A stretch of DNA of 64,000 nucleotides. It comes from Euryodendron excelsum (lineage: Eukaryota; Streptophyta; Magnoliopsida; Ericales; Pentaphylacaceae). Every line of letters starts with the position of its first letter. Positions within the stretch are counted from its first letter, which is position 1. The position numbers were made by a program, and so were the translations under genes. The stretch lies in the NCBI GenBank assembly GCA_033060915.1, contig CM065394.1:35009501-35073500 (forward strand), given 5' to 3'. Positions 58,098-64,000 of this stretch are shown piece by piece. The notes beneath the pieces were generated by a model. It had not been told where the DNA came from. It ran no database searches and was given only the letters and a program-made list of their open reading frames with translations.

Positions 58098-59333
58098 ACA
58101 GAGAATGGCTAATTCATCATGGTCATAATGGAGTGATAACAGATACAGATACCATTACCTTGCCAGATGGGAGTTTTGTCTCAATTTTGGCCTTCCTTTC
58201 TTGAGGTTGTACCTGATGTCTAATTTTAATCCATTCTTTTTTCTCTTTTCATTTTTCTTCTCCATTTATATTAATTTCGGCCCATTTTCTTAACTTCCTT
58301 TCAAATCTCTGTTAATATTTTTTTTTTACAACTTCTGTTGGGGTTTGGTACTTCCAAACCTCCCTGCGTAAGTTGAATCTGTGATCTAGGCATCTTTGAG
58401 CCACCAAGTGTTGGAATCTGGCTTGTTTGAAACTAGCTAGTCACCTGACATAGATGAAAATTAATTGTTGGGTTGTTAGTTAACAAGAAAGAATGTAATT
58501 AACTGTAACTTCTGTTGCCAAGGCACCTACTGAATGAACTATTTTTCTATGTACCTGTCTGTTCTCAGTTTGATATACTGGTCTTCTTTTTTCTGTTTTT
58601 CTCTACTATTAACTTGTTACTGAAATTTGGAAATTCTGTCTTGGTGATGTTGGAGCATGTGAGTTCTGAATGAATTCTGCTTTCCTTTTCTTACTTTTTA
58701 TCTGAAAAATCGTTTGGAATTTGCTGAGGTTGGCTCTACCTGGGTTGAATTTGGCAACAAATAGCATAGGAAGTTTTAAATTGTTAATGAATTAGCATCC
58801 TCTGCTTAGTCCTATGATAGGAAAGAAGAATTGTAAGTTGAACCATTTTAGTATTGGAATCCAACAATCAAATAACATCCTCCATTTTGTACAATAAACC
58901 TTTTGAATGTGAGTCAAGTTGTATTAAGTTTTTTCTTTTTTTTTAATACTATTTTAAAGTAAATTTTATTTATTTAATTTTATCTTTTATGAACTTTTCG
59001 TTTAGGAAGGCTGGTAAGCATCTTATTTTCTTTCTTGCAAAAAAATCAGGGCGAGGAAAAGGTATTTTTTTGTTTGGGATAAAAAGGAGCGAAGTTTGAT
59101 TTTTGTTTTTATACCGAAACTAAAATTAAAAGCTCGTAAAAAAAAGAAAAAAGAGTTGAAAAAGCCGATCAAAAAGCTTATTCAAACAACATTAAAAGCC
59201 TTAGCCAATAGCTTGTTACAATTAGCCCTTTTCTTTTATTATTTAGAGAGCAAAAAAAAGACATAATTTCAATCTTGGTCTTAGCTTCACTTTGTCTCAA
59301 GCCAAATTCTTGCTTATCCTAACTTAGGGCTAT

Positions 59334-59368
<35 letters not shown>

Positions 59369-59714
59369 TTTTTTGTATATGAACCTTCCACATACATGCA
59401 TGTTCGATTTTTAACTAAAAAGAGTACGAGGATGTTGGTGAAAACCGTGAAATGTCTAAACATATTAATCATCTGCATGGATTGGCTTTTTGCACGTGTA
59501 TAAAATTCACCTTCAACTTAGTTTAATTAAAAATTTGAATTAATTGAAAGTAAAGACTTTCGTTTAAAATGTTCTAAATATGGTTGATGCAACTAAAACA
59601 TGTAAACCAAATAATAGGAAGATAAAAAAATAGGGGATAAATAATATTATGGGATTAGGAAAGTGGTGATGGGTGAGAAGTAATACCTGTTGTGATGGAG
59701 GATTACTCATACTA
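58098..59714. other. CYCA2 3' flank; no gene seen
   Basis: 3'-UTR and spacer. It contains a (TA)n-rich run at 59334-59368 and otherwise AT-rich unique-looking sequence without coding features. Confidence 0.6.
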
Positions 59715-60067
59715 CGTTTGGTTAGGATAAGATTTTGATAGGGATAAAAAATATTATTTCATCAAAATATCACATTAAAAATAAAAAATTAATAGAAAAA
59801 TTAATTTTAAATTATAATATAGCTATTTAATATTATATTAATTTATTATAATAATAAAAGAAGGATAAAAATGTCATTTTAGAGTTTATCCCAAGGGAGG
59901 GGATAAGTAATGACACATCTCCCATGGTATTACTTATCCTCCATTACGGGGGATTAATAGTCCAAAGGGATAACTAATCTCATATAATTTTTTCTTTGCT
60001 AAACATGAATTTTGTGAGACTCGCGAGATAATTAATCTAATCCCCAACTTTTAACTTGAACCAAACA
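59715..60067. mobile_element. Possible MITE with GTTTGGTT ends
   Basis: The left end is CGTTTGGTTAGGATAAG, and the reverse complement of the right end is ATGTTTGGTTCAAG. An inner palindrome-like pair (GGATAAGTAATGAC and ATTACTTATCC) adds hairpin potential. The target duplication is unclear. Confidence 0.42.
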
Positions 60068-60214
60068 TGCCCAAAAGGACTTCCAAAGAACTCTTCAAAA
60101 AAAATTAATGTCATAAAATTAGAAAAGGAATGCTAGGAACAGCTACAACTGTCTTAGTACTTTTCAAATTAAAAACTAAGAAAGCTTTTTGCATTGTAGA
60201 TTAGGTAGAGTTGT

Positions 60215-60510
60215 AAAAATACTCAAGTTGACTCATGTTGAACTTTTGAAAGCTCACTTGCAAACAAGTCAAACTTAAAAATAATTTAAATCTTATTAAT
60301 TTTTTTAGCAAACAAACTTACATATACTCTAAAACTAGATAAAAAAGGAAGCTACTTCAATTTGAATAAACTAAACCAACTTGACTGATGTTCAACTCTT
60401 AAAAGCTTGTTTGCAAGCAAGTCAAACTTAAAAACAATTCAAATCTCGTAAATTTTTGAAGCACAACTCGAAAAACTTAAATGCACTCTAAAATTGGATA
60501 AAAACCAAAA
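60215..60510. repeat. Diverged 153-bp direct repeat
   Basis: The block with AAGTTGACTCATGTTGAACT and CAAGTCAAACTTAAAAA (near 60268) recurs with CAAGTCAAACTTAAAAA near 60421. AT-rich, in the CYCA2-GLYK spacer. Family not recognised. Confidence 0.75.
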
Positions 60511-60846
60511 TTACTTTAGTTTGATTTAGTTGATATCAGCTTAATAAATAAATAACTAAATTTGCATATATTTTAAAATTCGTTAAAATTTTATGCGTAA
60601 CTTAAATAATTCATTATTGGAATAAAAAAAAATAATTCATTACTTGGCTTGCTTCTTTTTGACACGTTGCACTTTTTGGCATCCGTACAAGAACTTTTGC
60701 ATGTGTGTTGAGAAATCAAGGCTACCAGACTGAGGGTATTTTCGTACTTTTACAGTGTCCTATACTTAGCAGTTAGCTCTGGTTCTTGTAAGGCCTCAGG
60801 GCAGCCCAAGCTGATCGGTTTAACTGTCGTGTAGGTTTTGCCCGCA

Positions 60847-60851
<5 letters not shown>

Positions 60852-60893
<42 letters not shown>
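60852..60893. repeat. (GA)n tract ending at the GLYK start codon
   Basis: About 42 bp of pure AG/GA repeat ending directly before the ATG at 60894, so it is the last part of the 5' leader. Confidence 0.92.
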
Positions 60894-60898
<5 letters not shown>

Positions 60899-60977
60899 GA
60901 TGGCGGTTTTGAATATTTTATCGCAGCCTCCTACGATGTCATGGCTGACGAGAACCACTTCAGTCTCTCTCTACAGT

Positions 60978-61008
<31 letters not shown>

Positions 61009-64000
61009 GTAATATATTCAGCTTCCACGATCGATTCTCCGTCGATTCAGCTCTCTCTCTTTCTAAAGCAGTAATAGCAACAACCAAATCAAATTCCTCT
61101 TCTCTGGCCTTTCGAATGCTACCCCAATCCCCAAAATCAGGTAAATATCCAGTCATTTCTCACTCTCTGTCCCTCAAATTACGTTCAATTTGACTCAGTT
61201 CATGTCGAAATTTGGTTCTTTTCAAAATTTACTTAGTTATTCTGTTACTTAATTTGAAGATTTTTCTGAATTATTACATTATATTATCCGTTGATTTACT
61301 GTAAACCTATGCCCATGAATTCTTCTTTTCTGTTTTTTTTTATTTGTGTATATTTATTATTCTTCTGTTATTTGGGACCATTAGTTTTCGGAGGGATTTT
61401 TGGCCATTTCAAACTCGTGCTCTGTTTGGTTGGAGAGAAAACTGTAGGCAAACGATTTTCAATCTTATATTTTTGCTTTTACGGGACCCATGAATGTTTT
61501 CAGTTTTCTCAGCTAAGCTTTGCACAGCTATTTGGCACTTCTGGGGGAATACTGTCCATTTTTCATAATCAAAAGGGCATAAAATTCACTCCTGAGGGAA
61601 TACTTTCCATTTGTCATAATCAAAATAGCATAATTTTTATCCTTTCTAACATTTTATTTTCCTCACCTTTCTTGGAAACTAAATGAAGGACTTCGATAAT
61701 GTTTAGTGGTTAGTGCAGTACACGATTGAATTTTTGTTTCAATTAGCTTATTTTGAAATCTTAGTCACTCAAATGCACTTCCAAATTATTCATGCAGGTC
61801 TTGGATGTTCATGGATTCAAGACAACTCCAGATGTCCTGACACTGTTGCCAACAATGGAAGTAGGCAAGGCCCATTGCATTCTGTGTTTCCCACGAAACC
61901 TGCACAAGTTTCCACTGTACAGGACCTTTTCGAATTTATATGCTCAGGTCCCCTTATAAACAAATTGGGTCTGACCTCAGATATGGTGGCTGATTCCATT
62001 GACAAGTGGTTAGAGTATGGATTATACCTGTGCAGATTGTTTCAAATCAATGAACTCTACCTGACAATGCCTCAGAAAGCTAGGTTTTATCATTACTATA
62101 TACCAGTCTTCTTATGGTGTGAACGGCAGATTTCTCATCACAGTTCCATGTTTAAAGACGGAGAAGATGTCACTCCTTTAGTGGTATATATAAGATGTTC
62201 AAATCATCCCTTTGCCCTGTTCTCTGTCCCTATTTTTTTTCTTTTTCCTTTTTCCTTTTCTATTGCTGGACATGACTAGCTGCTCAGTTCTCATGCTATA
62301 GTCTTGAGGTGTATACAATGAATGGGCAGTGTGATAAAGGTCCCTGACAAATGTATAAACTGCTATGCTGTTATCTTTTTGCGATGCAGATTGGTTTTAG
62401 TGCACCACAAGGTTGTGGAAAGACTACACTTGTCTTTGCTCTAGAATATCTTTTCCAAGTCACTGGGAGGTAGATTGCAGAAACAGTGATATTAACTATG
62501 TAGAAGCACTCTTTTCAATAATATGAATGAAATTATAACAGAATACAAGAAATTTGTCATGATAGATGCATGTTAAATCTCAGGAAGTCTGCTACAATAT
62601 CCATAGATGATTTCTACTTGACTGCAGAGGATCAGGTAAAAGTATTCAATGGAGTCTCTGGCTCTTGCTTCACTACTTCTTTCTGTTTGCATTTTCTGAT
62701 GTAATTTTACTTTGATAATAGGCTAAGCTCAGAAAAAATAATCCAAGGAATGCACTTCTAGAGGTAGCGATTGACACGTTCCCTAAAATCTCTTACCTTG
62801 AGAGATTAGGCAGGAGTTTCAAATATCTAGGTAATGGAGATTATTTGCTCACCTGCAGCTTCGTGGAAATGCGGGAAGCCATGATCTATCATTGTCTGTC
62901 GAAACATTGACAGCTCTAAGCAAACTGACTAAAGAAGGTGGGAGCTTTCCTTCATTTGTTTTTCTTCGCATTTTGTGCTTATTTTGTTTTGATAGGTTAT
63001 CATGCGTAGTGGGAAATGAATTGTGTATGTGTACTTGTCAGGTATGAAGATGAAGCTACCCCGATATGATAAAGTAGGATCCCAGTGCCATTGTATATGC
63101 TTGTTGTCAATGATCCTTTCAGTTTAAGGTTGCTTATCATAGTTGTCTGTTATGCAGTCTGCACACAGCGGTAGGGGTGACAGAGCTGATCCTTCAACAT
63201 GGCCGGAAGTTGAAGGGCCTGTAACGGTAAGCAGGATCTTCAATTTGTAGCTGGCAATAGGTGACTTTTGGTTGTAATTTGGATGTATCCAAAATTATGC
63301 CTCTCATCACACCATTGGCCATACAGAATATCTATATTATCATTACAAAATGCATAAGAATAAATATATTGATTATTTTTTCATATATCAACCAATTGGT
63401 CTGGTCCAACTAAAAATTGATTGTTGGGTTGGTATGATTGGCCTGTTGGTTCAGGTTACATTCCCTGATCTAATAATTTTTCCTGTAGGAAAAGCTCTAA
63501 TGTCTGGTTTTCCTCATCATTTTTCTGCTTTTGGGTATCATTTAGGCTATTCTGTTTGAGGGTTGGATGCTTGGGTTTAAACCCCTTCCAGTTGAAGTTG
63601 TCGACGCTGTCGATTCACAGGTTTGAGTTCTCAGAAATTACATCTAGGGGCACATTTGGTTTCTGTCTTTTTACAGATTGTCTCTTCTGTTACTCTGATG
63701 GGGGCCATTTTAGCTCACGTTGAAGCTTAATTTTACAGCTGGAGACAGTGAACAAGAATTTAGAAGCTTATTTTGATGCTTGGGACAAGTTCATAAAAGC
63801 ATGGATAGTTATCAAGATTAAAGACCCAAATTGTGTCTACCAGTGGCGATTGCAGGTTGGTCACCATGTTAAGATGCTTTAGCAGTTTCAGAAAATTCTT
63901 ATCCCTTGCAATACTTGCATGTAACTAGTGATGTGGGAATTTACTTGCAGGCAGAGATAGCCATGAGGGCCGCCGGAAAGCCTGGGATGTCTGATGAGGA
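60894..64000 (+). CDS. GLYK: D-glycerate 3-kinase, chloroplastic (partial, first 11 exons, cut by window edge)
   Basis: Exons are 60894-61140, 61798-62183, 62390-62469, 62584-62635, 62722-62763, 62859-62937, 63042-63073, 63158-63226, 63546-63620, 63739-63855 and 63951 to the edge, with all phases matching. Residues 1 to about 80 are Ser/Thr-rich with few acidic residues, as in a plastid transit peptide, and include nine Asn in a row (30-38). The kinase part shows the P-loop FSAPQGCGKTTL (K222), KSATISIDDFYL with the likely Mg-binding Asp pair, RGNAGSHD, LPRYDKSAHSGRGDR, and ILFEGWMLGFKPL. The enzyme phosphorylates glycerate to 3-phosphoglycerate, the last step of photorespiration, in the chloroplast. 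The ATG at 60894 is followed two codons later by a second possible start (M3). Only the C-terminal part is missing, because of the window edge. Confidence 0.95.
60978..61007. repeat. (TAA)n microsatellite inside the GLYK coding region
   Basis: In the reading frame it gives AAT codons, hence the Asn run in the transit peptide. Confidence 0.9.
61541..61640. repeat. 50-bp tandem duplication in GLYK intron 1
   Basis: Two adjacent copies sharing GGGAATACT.TCCATTT.TCATAATCAAAA with a few differences. Confidence 0.85.

Overview
This window is nuclear DNA of a flowering plant, almost certainly a eudicot. The genes are long and intron-rich with GT-AG introns and AT-rich spacers, and (GA)n/(TA)n microsatellites, MITEs, a SINE and a Helitron are present. 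All gene models were assembled by hand, by reading exons on the correct strand and checking that exon lengths and phases add up to one frame.

Layout. (1) 1.7-5.1 kb, minus strand: a six-exon gene for a small secreted, Cys-rich, EGF-like protein with a Pro-11 linker and a hydrophobic GPI-type tail. (2) 6.3-15.7 kb, minus: a complete seven-exon gene for the katanin p60 microtubule-severing ATPase (KTN1). Its introns hold a SINE, a LINE 3' end and a GC-rich hAT-type element. (3) 17.8-26.4 kb, minus: a complete nine-exon gene for the aromatic/methionine aminotransferase VAS1 (ISS1), with another hAT-type MITE in its last intron. (4) about 28.2-44.5 kb: a large Helitron. Its replicase-helicase gene can be followed through eight exons from an ATG at 31400 to the helicase stop at 39637. 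Three of the exons are tandem copies of one Lys/Ala-rich exon, and only three in-frame stops break the frame. (5) 46.9-58.1 kb, plus: an A2-type cyclin gene (CYCA2) with an apparent 5'-UTR intron and eleven coding exons. (6) 60.9 kb to the right edge, plus: the first eleven exons of plastid D-glycerate 3-kinase (GLYK), cut by the window end.

Context. From memory, KTN1, VAS1/ISS1, CYCA2;4 and GLYK are consecutive loci in Arabidopsis (AT1G80350, 80360, 80370, 80380), so genes 2, 3, 5 and 6 look like a conserved syntenic block. The Helitron lies in the divergent spacer between VAS1 and CYCA2 and stretches it to about 20 kb. The four host genes act in different processes (microtubule severing, auxin/ethylene amino-acid balance, cell cycle, photorespiration). 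They are neighbours by ancestry and there is no sign that they form a functional cluster.

The most unusual structure is in the Helitron: a tandemly triplicated, phase-symmetric exon in the N-terminal part of its replicase gene, and two separate 3'-terminal hairpins 613 bp apart.
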